A stretch of DNA of 22,763 nt from SIG603 sp963611165 (GTDB lineage: Bacteria; Bacillota; Clostridia; Oscillospirales; Acutalibacteraceae): contig CAVDQG010000032.1 of assembly GCA_963611165.1 (NCBI GenBank), positions 1 through 22,763 on the forward strand, read 5' to 3'. The notes below the pieces were generated by a model. It was not told the DNA's origin. It ran no database searches and saw nothing but the letters and a program-made list of their open reading frames with translations. Positions 14,321 through 22,093 of this stretch are shown here, in pieces (positions within the stretch are counted from its first letter, which is position 1; every line of letters starts with the position of its first letter). The translations under genes and the position numbers were made by a program.

Positions 14321-16024
14321 ATGGATATATGGTTCTTAGCCGGTGCTTCACTGGTCTTCTTCATGCAGGCAGGCTTTGCAATGGTAGAAACAGGCTTTAC
14401 CAGAGCAAAAAACGCAGGTAACATTATTATGAAAAACCTGATGGACTTCTGTATCGGTACAGTAATGTTCATCATTCTTGGCGGTGCTCTTCTCATCGGT
14501 GAGGATGCACTCGGAGGATTCCTCGGCATGCCGAATCTCGGAATTCTCACAAACTTCAAGGACTTCGGAAACTGGTCCAGCTGGGTATTTAACCTTGTTT
14601 TCTGTGCAACAGCTGCTACTATCGTTTCCGGTGCTATGGCAGAAAGAACAAAGTTCTCTACCTACTGCATCTATTCCGGTATCATCTCTCTCGTCATCTA
14701 CCCGATTGAGGCTCACTGGGTATGGGGCGGCGGCTGGCTCGCTCAGATCGGCTTCCTCGATTTTGCTGGTTCCACATGTATCCACATGGTCGGCGGTACT
14801 GCTGCTCTCATCGGTGCTTGGATGTTAGGACCTCGTATCGGAAAGTTCAGTATTGATCCGAAGACAGGAAAGAAAACTCCTAACGCTATTCCGGGTCACT
14901 CCCTCACTCTCGGTGCTCTCGGCTGCTTCATCCTTTGGTTCGGCTGGTACGGATTCAACGGTGCAGCTGCTGACACAGTAGATCACCTCGCACAGATTTT
15001 CGTTACAACAACAATTGCTCCCGCTGTTGCATCTTGCACAACAATGATGTACACATGGGTTAAGCAGGGCAAGCCAGATGTCTCCATGACACTCAACGCT
15101 TCTCTTGCAGGCCTTGTCGGTATCACAGCTCCTTGCGCTGATACAGACGCTATCGGTGCTACAATCATCGGTATTGTTTCAGGTTTACTCGTATGCTTCG
15201 GCGTATGGCTTCTCGATTATGTTCTCCACATTGACGATCCTGTCGGTGCTGTTGCTGTTCACTTCTTCAACGGTATCTGGGGTACAATCGCTGTTGGTCT
15301 CTTTGCTACAGGCAACGGTCAGAACGGCGTTGTAGGTCTCTTCTACGGCGGTGGCTTCCGTCAGCTCGGCATCCAGCTTCTTGGCTGCGTTGCAGTTCTC
15401 GCATGGGCTACAGTTTGGTTCTTGGCAGTATTCACAATCCTCAAGAAGACAATCGGTCTTCGTGTTACTCCTGAAGAGGAAATCAAGGGTCTCGATGCTT
15501 GCGAGCACAACCTCCCATCCGCATACGCAGACTTCATTCCTGTCCCGCTCACAGCTGAAATTCCTGATGTTGAAGTTCCTGAGTATGTTGACGCATCTAC
15601 AGACACAGTTCCTGTTGTTTATCAGAACGCTGAGCCTTCAGACCTCGATTCTGACACAGGCGTAGACAGAGTCTTCACAAAGGTTGTTGTAGTTTGCAAG
15701 CAGGAGAAGTTCGAGGCACTCAGAAAGGCTCTCGACAAGATTGGTGTAACAGGTATGACAGTCGTAAATGTTTACGGTTGTGGTATCCAGAAGGGTGCTC
15801 CTGAGTATTACCGTGGTGCTCCTATCACAACAACTCTTCTTCCGAAGGTTAAGGTTGAGATTGTTATCTCCAAGATTCCTGTTGCTAAGCTTATCGCTAC
15901 AATCAAGAAGGTTCTTTACACAGGACACATCGGTGACGGTAAGATCTTCGTTTACAAGGTTGATAATGTCATCCGTGTAAGAACAGGCGAAGAGGGTTAC
16001 GATGCTCTTCAGGATGAAGAATAA
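14321..16024 (+). CDS. amt: Ammonium transporter Amt fused to a C-terminal P-II (GlnK) domain
   Basis: I place the start at 14321 (MDIWFLAGASLVFFMQAGFA), after AAAGGAA, because the in-frame ATG 102 bases upstream would put the terminator hairpin inside the coding region. The protein is then 567 residues. The Amt part spans about residues 1-410 and has the twin pore histidines in STCIHMVGG and AVAVHFFNGIWGT. A linker rich in Pro, Glu and Asp follows (about 415-445). From about residue 448 there is a P-II domain with KVVVVCKQEKFEALRKAL, the T-loop stretch QKGAPEYYRGAP including the usual tyrosine, LPKVKVEIVI, and GHIGDGKIFVYKV. In bacteria GlnK is normally a separate trimer that plugs the channel in response to 2-oxoglutarate and ATP/ADP. 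Here the sensor is tethered to each channel subunit. It is a membrane protein, downstream of glnN on the same strand. Confidence 0.95.
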   Translation: MDIWFLAGASLVFFMQAGFAMVETGFTRAKNAGNIIMKNLMDFCIGTVMFIILGGALLIGEDALGGFLGMPNLGILTNFKDFGNWSSWVFNLVFCATAATIVSGAMAERTKFSTYCIYSGIISLVIYPIEAHWVWGGGWLAQIGFLDFAGSTCIHMVGGTAALIGAWMLGPRIGKFSIDPKTGKKTPNAIPGHSLTLGALGCFILWFGWYGFNGAAADTVDHLAQIFVTTTIAPAVASCTTMMYTWVKQGKPDVSMTLNASLAGLVGITAPCADTDAIGATIIGIVSGLLVCFGVWLLDYVLHIDDPVGAVAVHFFNGIWGTIAVGLFATGNGQNGVVGLFYGGGFRQLGIQLLGCVAVLAWATVWFLAVFTILKKTIGLRVTPEEEIKGLDACEHNLPSAYADFIPVPLTAEIPDVEVPEYVDASTDTVPVVYQNAEPSDLDSDTGVDRVFTKVVVVCKQEKFEALRKALDKIGVTGMTVVNVYGCGIQKGAPEYYRGAPITTTLLPKVKVEIVISKIPVAKLIATIKKVLYTGHIGDGKIFVYKVDNVIRVRTGEEGYDALQDEE

Positions 16025-16115
16025 GCTTCACATTAATTAAACTACAAGATTTTAATAATCCTTCAATATTTCATTATGCTTACGTCGTCTGATTCGGGCG
16101 TATGACATAAAACGG

Positions 16116-16145
16116 AAAAACCTCCGATTAATTTCGGAGGTTTTT
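16116..16145 (+). terminator. Intrinsic terminator after amt
   Basis: AAAAACCTCCGA pairs with TCGGAGGTTTTT around a six-base loop, with one further T. It lies 92 bases after the amt stop and ends the plus-strand nitrogen genes. Confidence 0.9.
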
Positions 16146-16187
16146 TCGCGTCTGTTTTTAGTTTTCTGTCATATTAGATACAAATAA

Positions 16188-16217
16188 AATCCGAGAGAAT
16201 TTTGCTTCTCTCGGATT
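16188..16217 (-). terminator. Intrinsic terminator after thrS
   Basis: A perfect 12-bp stem, AATCCGAGAGAA/TTCTCTCGGATT, with a six-base loop, followed on the minus strand by TTATTTG. It stands 23 bases after the thrS stop and faces the terminator of amt. Confidence 0.9.
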
Positions 16218-16240
16218 CTTTTAATCTAATATATAACGGA

Positions 16241-18025
16241 TTACTTTCTGTTTGCAATCTCGTCATGAACCTTAGTGATGAATTCCTGAAGGCTCATTGT
16301 CTCTGTCTCGCCTGTATCACGGTTTCTTACGCTGATTGAGTTGGATTCAGCCTCCTTAGCACCAAGAACGAGCATATAGTTAGCTCTGTCAACAGACTGT
16401 GCCTCTCTGATTTTGTAACCGATTTTCTCGTTTCTGTCATCAAGAACAGCTCTGATGCCGCTAATCATGAGAGTGTTGTAAACCTCTGTCGAGTAGTCAA
16501 GTGTCTTCTCGGAAACAGGAAGAACCTTAACCTGAACAGGAGCAAGCCAAAGCGGGAACTTGCCCTTTGTCTCCTCGATGAGGTAAGCCATAAATCTGTC
16601 AAGGCTTCCAAGGATTGCTCTGTGAAGAACAACAGGAGTCTTCTCTGTGCCGTCGCTGTCTCTGTACTTAAGGTCGAACTTAGCCGGCAAGCAGAAGTCA
16701 AGCTGGCAAGTAGAAAGTGTGTACTCTGCGCCGACAGCAGGCTTAACGTTAACATCAAGCTTCGGGCCGTAGAATGCTGCCTCACCAATCTCCTCTGTAA
16801 ACTCGATGCCAAGCTCTGTGAGAACCTCACGAAGAGCATTCTCTGCCTTGTTCCACATCTCGTCGTCCTGATGATACTTTACCTTGTCCTCAGGATCACG
16901 AAGTGAAAGAACACAACGGTAATCTGTGATGCCGAAGTCCTTGTAAACACTGAAAATAAGATCGCAAACGGAGCTTACCTCAGACTTAATCTGCTCGGGA
17001 GTACAGAAAAGATGAGCATCGTTCTGGCAGAAATGTCTGCCTCTCTCAATTCCCTTGAGTGTACCGGATGACTCAAATCTGAAGTCGTGTGCAATCTCAC
17101 CGATTCTGATAGGAAGTTCACGGTAGGAGTGCGGCTTGTTTGCATAAATCATCATGTGGTGCGGGCAGTTCATCGGACGAAGAACGAAGCTCTCGCCCTC
17201 AACCTCCATTGCAGGGAACATATTCTCTTTGTAATGATCCCAGTGACCTGAAGTCTTGTAGAGGTTAACTGTACCGACGCAAGGTGTCATAACATGCTGA
17301 TAGCCGAGAAGTCTTTCCTTCTCCTTGATGTAATTCTCAAGCTCCTGCCAAACAGTATATCCCTTTGGTAAGAACATCGGAAGTCCCTTACCTACGAGAT
17401 CGTCTGTCATGAAGAGAGACATTTCCTTGCCGATCTTTCTGTGATCTCTTGCCTTTGCCTCTTCCATTTCCTTCTCATAAGCCTCAAGGTCTGCCTGAGA
17501 GAAAAATGCAACACCATTGATACGTGTGAGCATCTTGTTTTTAGCGTCGTTCTTCCAGAAAGCACCGCTCTGCTGGGTTATTTTGAAAGCCTTAACAGCC
17601 TTTGTGTAGCAAAGGTGGGGACCTACGCACATATCGATGTACTCGCCCTGCTGATAGAACGAAAGAACAGCGTCCTCCGGGAGATCCCCGATATGCTCTA
17701 CCTTATACTTCTCCTGACGCTCCTCCATGAGCTTGATAGCGTCGGGACGGGAGAGAATGAACGGCTTAATCGGAAGATTTTCCTTTGTAATCTTCTTCAT
17801 TTCCTTTTCAATGGCAGCGAGATCCTCATCTGTGAGCTTTCTCTCTCCAAGGTCTACATCGTAGTAGAAACCTCTCTCAGTAGCCGGGCCGAATGCAAAA
17901 TCAGCCTCGGGGAAAAGTCTCTTGATAGCCTGAGCCATGATGTGAGCTGTTGTGTGACGAAGAACGTGAAGCTCCTCTTCCTTTGGGCACTCTGCTACAT
18001 GACCGTCGTTGTAAATAACTTTCAT
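16241..18025 (-). CDS. thrS: Threonyl-tRNA synthetase lacking the TGS domain
   Basis: A class II synthetase that charges tRNA-Thr. The start at 18025 (MKVIYNDGHVAECP) is preceded by GAGGA; an ATG 18 bases earlier lies in the leader and lacks a site. The protein has 594 residues. Only about 16 residues precede the editing domain (LRHTTAHIMAQA with the HxxxH metal pair; MCVGPHL), whereas usual bacterial ThrRS has a TGS domain of about 60 residues there. The catalytic core is complete: RPMNCPHHM, RFESSGTLKGIERGRHFCQNDAH, and the zinc histidine in VVLHRAILGSLDRF. The C-terminal anticodon-binding domain is present. Expression is controlled by the T-box leader 18063-18293. Confidence 0.95.
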   Translation of the reverse strand: MKVIYNDGHVAECPKEEELHVLRHTTAHIMAQAIKRLFPEADFAFGPATERGFYYDVDLGERKLTDEDLAAIEKEMKKITKENLPIKPFILSRPDAIKLMEERQEKYKVEHIGDLPEDAVLSFYQQGEYIDMCVGPHLCYTKAVKAFKITQQSGAFWKNDAKNKMLTRINGVAFFSQADLEAYEKEMEEAKARDHRKIGKEMSLFMTDDLVGKGLPMFLPKGYTVWQELENYIKEKERLLGYQHVMTPCVGTVNLYKTSGHWDHYKENMFPAMEVEGESFVLRPMNCPHHMMIYANKPHSYRELPIRIGEIAHDFRFESSGTLKGIERGRHFCQNDAHLFCTPEQIKSEVSSVCDLIFSVYKDFGITDYRCVLSLRDPEDKVKYHQDDEMWNKAENALREVLTELGIEFTEEIGEAAFYGPKLDVNVKPAVGAEYTLSTCQLDFCLPAKFDLKYRDSDGTEKTPVVLHRAILGSLDRFMAYLIEETKGKFPLWLAPVQVKVLPVSEKTLDYSTEVYNTLMISGIRAVLDDRNEKIGYKIREAQSVDRANYMLVLGAKEAESNSISVRNRDTGETETMSLQEFITKVHDEIANRK

Positions 18026-18062
18026 GATAATTCCTCTTTTCAAATAGTCTTCTTTCTTCCGA

Positions 18063-18293
18063 GAAAATAAAAAACACCCTCGGAAAACTCCAAGGGTGCT
18101 ATAAACAAAATTAGCACGGTTCCACCTTGATTTTGGCTCGTATCCCGTAACGTGGGAATACGCCGATACTTGCTCCTAAGGATTTTTCGTATCGATGCTC
18201 GGGAGTGGTGTCCACCGCCGCACGGTATTGCCATTTCAGCTTAAAGGCAACTCTCTGAAACGCACAAACGATTTCGGTCTCCGTCTTCGCTTT
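18063..18293 (-). promoter_or_regulatory. T-box leader (threonine) of thrS
   Basis: The minus strand carries the T-box sequence AAGGTGGAACCGTGCTAA (18128-18111). A terminator follows in which CACCCTTGGA and TCCGAGGGTG pair at all ten positions (18098-18075) before TTTTTTATTTT. Upstream, CAGAGAG and GCTGAAATGGCAA resemble the stem I apical region. GGACACCACTCCCGAGC fits the 3' side of stem I, with a threonine codon ACC (18209-18207) in the specifier position. Uncharged tRNA-Thr should stabilise the antiterminator and allow thrS transcription. Confidence 0.9.
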
Positions 18294-18299
18294 TCAAAA

Positions 18300-18328
18300 A
18301 GAATAACACTTTTAATTCCAAAAGTCAA
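18300..18328 (-). promoter_or_regulatory. Promoter of the thrS T-box transcript
   Basis: Minus-strand TTGACT (18328-18323), a 17-base spacer and TATTCT (18305-18300), placing the start near 18293, just before the T-box structure. Confidence 0.65.
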
Positions 18329-18357
18329 GCAATTCACGCTGTTTCAGACAATAAAGA

Positions 18358-18855
18358 TTAGATGTTCTTGAGCTCTTTTCTCTTGTTGTCCTTGATGTCC
18401 TGACGCATTCTTCTGATGTCGGCAAGCTGAGCTGCGTATGCGTCGTCTGTCTCCTTAAGAAGGCTGTCAACGTAATCATAAGCAGCACTTACAGAGTTGA
18501 TATACTTGTCCTGTCCCGCCTTATCAATCTCGTTTGCACGGGCTGTAGCCGTTCTTACGATTTCTGACTGGTTAACAAGTGCATCAGCCTGAAGCTGAGC
18601 TGCCTTAACAATTCTCTGTGCCTCGGCGTTAGCGTCATCGAGGATTTTTCTCTCCTCCTCCAAAACACCGCGAGCCTCATTGATTTCTTCAGGCATAACA
18701 TCTCTGATATCATCAAGAATCTGTCTTGCGGTCTCTCCGTCAACAAGTACCTTACCGCCCATAAATGCGCCGATTACGGGTACAGTGCCTGCGTTATCAA
18801 TAAGATCAAAAAGCTCATCAAGTAAATCTTCGAGTCTTCTCTGATTATTTGCCAT
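18358..18855 (-). CDS. Small coiled-coil protein, ATP synthase B/V-ATPase H-subunit-like
   Basis: A soluble 165-residue protein with no membrane segment or signal peptide. From about residue 45 to the end it is almost entirely predicted helix with heptad character (EEINEARGVLEEERKILDDANAEAQRIVKAAQLQADALV). This resembles the stalk regions of ATP synthase b subunits or V-ATPase subunit H, and database entries for such proteins are often named after them by similarity of the coil. The N-terminal GTVPVIGAFMGGKVLVDG is a compact segment of unknown role. AAAGGA precedes the ATG. It is downstream of rsmD and coaD on the same strand, and no ATP synthase genes are nearby, so a role in that enzyme is unlikely. 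Function unknown; scaffold or division-linked roles are possible. Confidence 0.8.
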   Translation of the reverse strand: MANNQRRLEDLLDELFDLIDNAGTVPVIGAFMGGKVLVDGETARQILDDIRDVMPEEINEARGVLEEERKILDDANAEAQRIVKAAQLQADALVNQSEIVRTATARANEIDKAGQDKYINSVSAAYDYVDSLLKETDDAYAAQLADIRRMRQDIKDNKRKELKNI

Positions 18856-18927
18856 TTCAATTTTCCTTTCAAAAAGTTACATCACTTTCAACCGTCATTC
18901 CACAGGACGTTCAAAAACATGAAACAT

Positions 18928-19416
18928 TTATTTCTTACATAATCTTTCTTTAATCGTTTCCAAGATGCACTCGGGAACAAAGGTAGAGAGATCGCCGCCA
19001 AAGCCTGCAATCTGCTTTACCATACTGGAGCTCATGAACATATTCTCGGCACTTGAAGCAAGGAACATCGTCTCAAGCTCAGGATTGAGAACCTTGTTTG
19101 TGAGCGCCATCTGGAACTCGTACTCAAAATCGGACATTGCACGAAGTCCCTTTACGAGCACCTGAATATCCTTTTCCCTTGCATAATTTGCGAGAAGCCC
19201 GTCAACTCTGTCAACGTCTGCATTCTCTATTCCCTCTGCCTTAATTACGGTGCGAAGAAGCTCCATTCTCTCCTCAACCGAAAAGCTTGCATGCTTGTCG
19301 GGGTTAACGGGAACCGCAACAATAACTCTGTCGAATATCTTGCATGCACGGATAATTACGTCTAAATGTCCTTTTGTAACCGGGTCAAAGCTGCCCGGAT
19401 AAATAGCTGTAGTCAT
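18928..19416 (-). CDS. coaD: Phosphopantetheine adenylyltransferase
   Basis: The 162-residue enzyme transfers AMP from ATP to 4'-phosphopantetheine, the penultimate step of coenzyme A synthesis. It has the nucleotidyltransferase motif YPGSFDPVTKGHLDVI at the N-terminus, VKGLRAMSDFEYEFQMALTN in the middle and SSSMVKQIAGFGGDLSTFVP near the C-terminus, all typical of CoaD. Length is normal for the family. AGGG stands close before the ATG. It follows rsmD by 101 bases in the common rsmD-coaD order of Firmicutes. Confidence 0.96.
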   Translation of the reverse strand: MTTAIYPGSFDPVTKGHLDVIIRACKIFDRVIVAVPVNPDKHASFSVEERMELLRTVIKAEGIENADVDRVDGLLANYAREKDIQVLVKGLRAMSDFEYEFQMALTNKVLNPELETMFLASSAENMFMSSSMVKQIAGFGGDLSTFVPECILETIKERLCKK

Positions 19417-19517
19417 TTTCCCTGATTATATCGACAGCGACAATTTAAGTCCTGAAGCGAACCTTTGCCAATCTGCCGATTTATATTAATAGCGTGTTTA
19501 ATCTTCCGTCACCTGTT

Positions 19518-20063
19518 TTAAGCGTCCTCGGACAGCTTATATGAGGTGAGTACGATTTTACCGTACTTATAGTCTCTGAATTTTTTGAACGCACCTAAGT
19601 CCTCGGGAACTTCCTCATCATAAGGATGCTCACAAACGATAATGCCGCCCTCGTTCATCTTCTCGGCGACAATCGGAAGTGCCTCCTGAAGAAGACCCTT
19701 GCGGTAAGGCGGATCGAGAAAAGCGACATCGAATTTCTCGAGCGTGCGTCTTATGTACATAATCGAATCGGCGTTTACAAGCTTGCTCTGAGACTCAAAG
19801 CCGCAGTGAGCGATATTCTCCTCGATTACGGCAGCGGATTTCTTTGATGCGTCAATGAAAACGCAGTCCTTTGCTCCGCGTGAGAGTGCCTCAAGACCAA
19901 TCTGTCCCGAGCCTGCAAAAAGGTCGAGAAAACGACGACCCTCAATATCAAACTGAATTATATTAAAAAGGGCTTCCTTGACCTTGTCAGGTGTGGGACG
20001 AACATCAAGACCCTCGAGTGTGTTAAGCTTTCTGCCTCGTGCAGAGCCGGTGATTATTCTCAT
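19518..20063 (-). CDS. rsmD: 16S rRNA (guanine966-N2)-methyltransferase
   Basis: The 181-residue SAM-dependent methyltransferase modifies G966 of 16S rRNA. The N-terminal MRIITGSARGRKLNTLEG and VRPTPDKVKEALFNI are characteristic. The SAM site is FLDLFAGSGQIGLEALSRGA, and the catalytic [DN]PP[YF] motif is FLDPPY. Length is normal. Its neighbour coaD is the usual one. The gene is the last clearly host gene before the mobile-element region and has its own promoter at 20096-20124. Confidence 0.95.
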   Translation of the reverse strand: MRIITGSARGRKLNTLEGLDVRPTPDKVKEALFNIIQFDIEGRRFLDLFAGSGQIGLEALSRGAKDCVFIDASKKSAAVIEENIAHCGFESQSKLVNADSIMYIRRTLEKFDVAFLDPPYRKGLLQEALPIVAEKMNEGGIIVCEHPYDEEVPEDLGAFKKFRDYKYGKIVLTSYKLSEDA

Positions 20064-20095
20064 AATTATACCTACTTTTACCTATTCGTCTGATT

Positions 20096-20124
20096 ATTAT
20101 TGCATTTTTTGGCTTTGTTGTCAA
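20096..20124 (-). promoter_or_regulatory. Promoter of rsmD-coaD
   Basis: Minus-strand TTGACA (20124-20119), a 17-base spacer and AATAAT (20101-20096). This is a perfect -35 with a five-of-six -10, about 33 bases before the rsmD start codon. Confidence 0.7.
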
Positions 20125-20296
20125 GTTTTTAGTGCTCAATAGTTTTATGTCAATAATATTTTCGGTAAATATTTGAATAAATGCAAACTATTTGCCACCT
20201 TTTCAGTAACAAATGCTAAAAGAAATTTCTCATATCAAAACAAAAATGTCCCGCACGAGGGTCGGGGGTCATAAGAAAGTAATATCGTATTTTCTC
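20125..20296. other. AT-rich intergenic region holding the probable host/element boundary
   Basis: No gene is visible. AT-rich host-like sequence continues to about 20245 and is followed by a GC-rich patch (CCCGCACGAGGGTCGGGGGTC, in part) and then the 3' end of the recombinase. Recombinase genes of this type normally lie at an element end and read outwards, so an attachment site is expected here. I cannot place it without the empty site or the other end. Confidence 0.35.
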
Positions 20297-20329
20297 AGGA
20301 ACGGTGTGGCTTCGGTCACGCCGTTTCCT
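20297..20329 (-). terminator. Strong hairpin at the 3' end of the recombinase gene
   Basis: AGGAACGGTGTGGC and GTCACGCCGTTTCCT pair along 14 positions (one bulged T) around TTCG, a very stable tetraloop. It overlaps the recombinase stop codon. No T run follows on the minus strand, so termination is plausible but not certain. Confidence 0.5.
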
Positions 20330-21779
20330 GTTTCAGCAGTTCTTCCACAGGAATAAAGCCCACAAGGTCATAGGAAATGCGGATGCCCTGATGCCGCTTG
20401 CCGCTGGACTTGTCCGGGGCTTCAATGTAGATCGCCTTGACAAGCTCCCGCAGCGCATACGGGGTAAGCTCGTCCAAATCCTCGTATTTGCGTACCCGCT
20501 GGATAAACTGCTCCAAGTTTTCAATCTGTCGTTCCTGTACTTCGATTTCCTGCTGCAAAGTCTGGATTTCCACTTTAAGCTGTGCCTGTTCGTCCTCATA
20601 GGTCTTGCTCATCATAGAGAACTTTTCATCTGTGATGCGCCCCGCCACATTGTCTTCATAAATGCGGATAAACAGACGGTCAAGCTCTCCCAACCGCTTT
20701 TCAGCCTGTGCCAGCCGCTTCTTGTGTCCACGGATTGCGGCTTCGCTGGACAGCCGGAGCTTCTGCTCCATGACGGCACGGAAATGATCCTCATACCGAC
20801 TGACATAGGAAATCACAGTTCTCATGTGCATCCAGACCAATTCTTCCAGAACGACCGCACGGATGAAGTGTGCCGAACAGCTTCCCGTATTGCTGCGGTA
20901 GTTGGCGCACACAAAATGATCCTGCCGCTTTTCAAAGTAGTTGGTAGTGCAGTAGCGCATTTTTGCTCCACAATCAGCGCAATAGACCATGCCGGAAAAC
21001 AGGCTGCTCTTGCCCGTCTTTGTCCTGCGATGCCGCTGCTGGCGAATCTCCTGCACCTTGTCAAAGACCTCCTGCTCAATGATCGCCGGGTGGGTGTTGT
21101 AGAAAACTGCCTGCTTTTCAATAGGCGTTTCCCTCTGCTTCTTGTCCCAGATGGAATTGGTGTAGGTCTTGAAATTGACGGTGCATCCCGTGTACTCCCG
21201 CCGTTCCAGAATGTGAACGACCGTATTGGTGTTCCAATGGTACGGATCAGCGGTTTCCGGGCTGGGTGTCTTGATGCCCTCGCGCTTCTTGTAGGCGGTG
21301 GGGTTAAGTACCTTTTCCTCCTGCAAGAGCTTTGCAATCTGCATCGGGCCTCGCCCTTCCATGCACAGCTTGAAAATGCGCTTGACTACCAATGCCGCCG
21401 CTTCATCCACGACCCACTTTGTCTTGTCCTCCGGGTCTTTACGGTAGCCGAACGGAACATTGACGGTCAGAGGAACGCCGCGTTCGCCCTTTGCCTTATT
21501 GACAGCACGGATCTTGCGGCTGGTGTCTTTGGCGAAAAACTCGTTGAACCAGTTCTTGATGCCCGCAATGTCGCTGTCGGTACTGTTGGGGTCAATGGTG
21601 TCAAAATGGTCGTTGATGGCAATATAGCGCACATTGTACTTCGGGAATGTGAAGTTGATATACAGCCCTGTCAGCGAGGAATTACGCCCCAGTCGAGACA
21701 GGTCTTTCGTACAGCAAACCGCCACTCTGCCCGCTTCGATTTCCGCAAGCATGGCTTGAAAACCGGGACGGTCAAATAT
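20316..21779 (-). pseudogene. Large serine recombinase (TndX-like), N-terminus with the catalytic serine missing
   Basis: Homology starts at FDRPGFQAMLAEIEAGRV, which in complete enzymes lies about 60 residues in. The preceding part, with the catalytic serine (in motifs like YCRLS) and the DDGYSGT-type stretch, is absent in all three minus-strand frames upstream. What remains runs to the natural C-terminus. It has the rest of the resolvase domain (CTKDLSRLGRN), DTSRKIRAVNKAKGERG, the recombinase domain, a zinc ribbon (CADCGAKM ... CANYRSNTGSC), a long coiled coil and a C-terminal DUF4368-like end. An ATG at 21875 keeps the frame open, but the residues before FDRPG are not recombinase-like. 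It should be inactive for strand exchange. Related enzymes move Tn4451/Tn5397-type and other Clostridia conjugative elements. Confidence 0.85.
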
Positions 21780-22093
21780 CAGGGTGGGATAACGATACTC
21801 CCACAAAGTCAGTAAAATCAATGGTTTGCGGCAGCAGACGAGCGAATATGTAACGGGAAAAGCTGAATATGACACAGCTCAGAAGGGCGCTGATACGAAA
21901 AATCAGCGCCCTTTTCCCATACCCACCCGAAAAATGTATCAATTAGGGTGCGAAAGCCTCTGTTTTTTCCTCTCAGAGCGCCGCCGGAAAGGCGGCGCGG
22001 GTGTTTTCCCACGGGAAGCGTCCGGGAGGCAGGACAGGGGCTTTTCGCGCCAAAACCGACACTTTTCAAAACGAGAGGAAGGAGGCGCCGGAT
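21780..22093. other. Junction and leader region without a gene
   Basis: No convincing gene. It begins at the recombinase break point with an inverted repeat GTGGGA (21784-21789)/TCCCAC (21799-21804). It contains the terminator hairpin 21883-21913 and passes into GC-rich sequence with a short palindromic patch GCCGCCGGAAAGGCGGC. It ends with the AAGGAGG site of the next gene at 22079-22085. Confidence 0.5.
21883..21913 (+). terminator. Intrinsic terminator hairpin in the mobile-element region
   Basis: AAGGGCGCTGAT pairs perfectly with ATCAGCGCCCTT around ACGAAAA, followed on the plus strand by TTCCC. The T run is short, so strength is moderate. No complete gene lies directly upstream of it on the plus strand, so it may end the transcript of a gene lost in the rearrangement. 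Confidence 0.65.

Noticed and set aside
20304..21815. A 503-codon open frame on the plus strand opposite the recombinase
   Set aside because: It is the mirror of the recombinase coding frame. The translation has no recognisable domain, and the minus-strand frame has clear recombinase and zinc-ribbon motifs.
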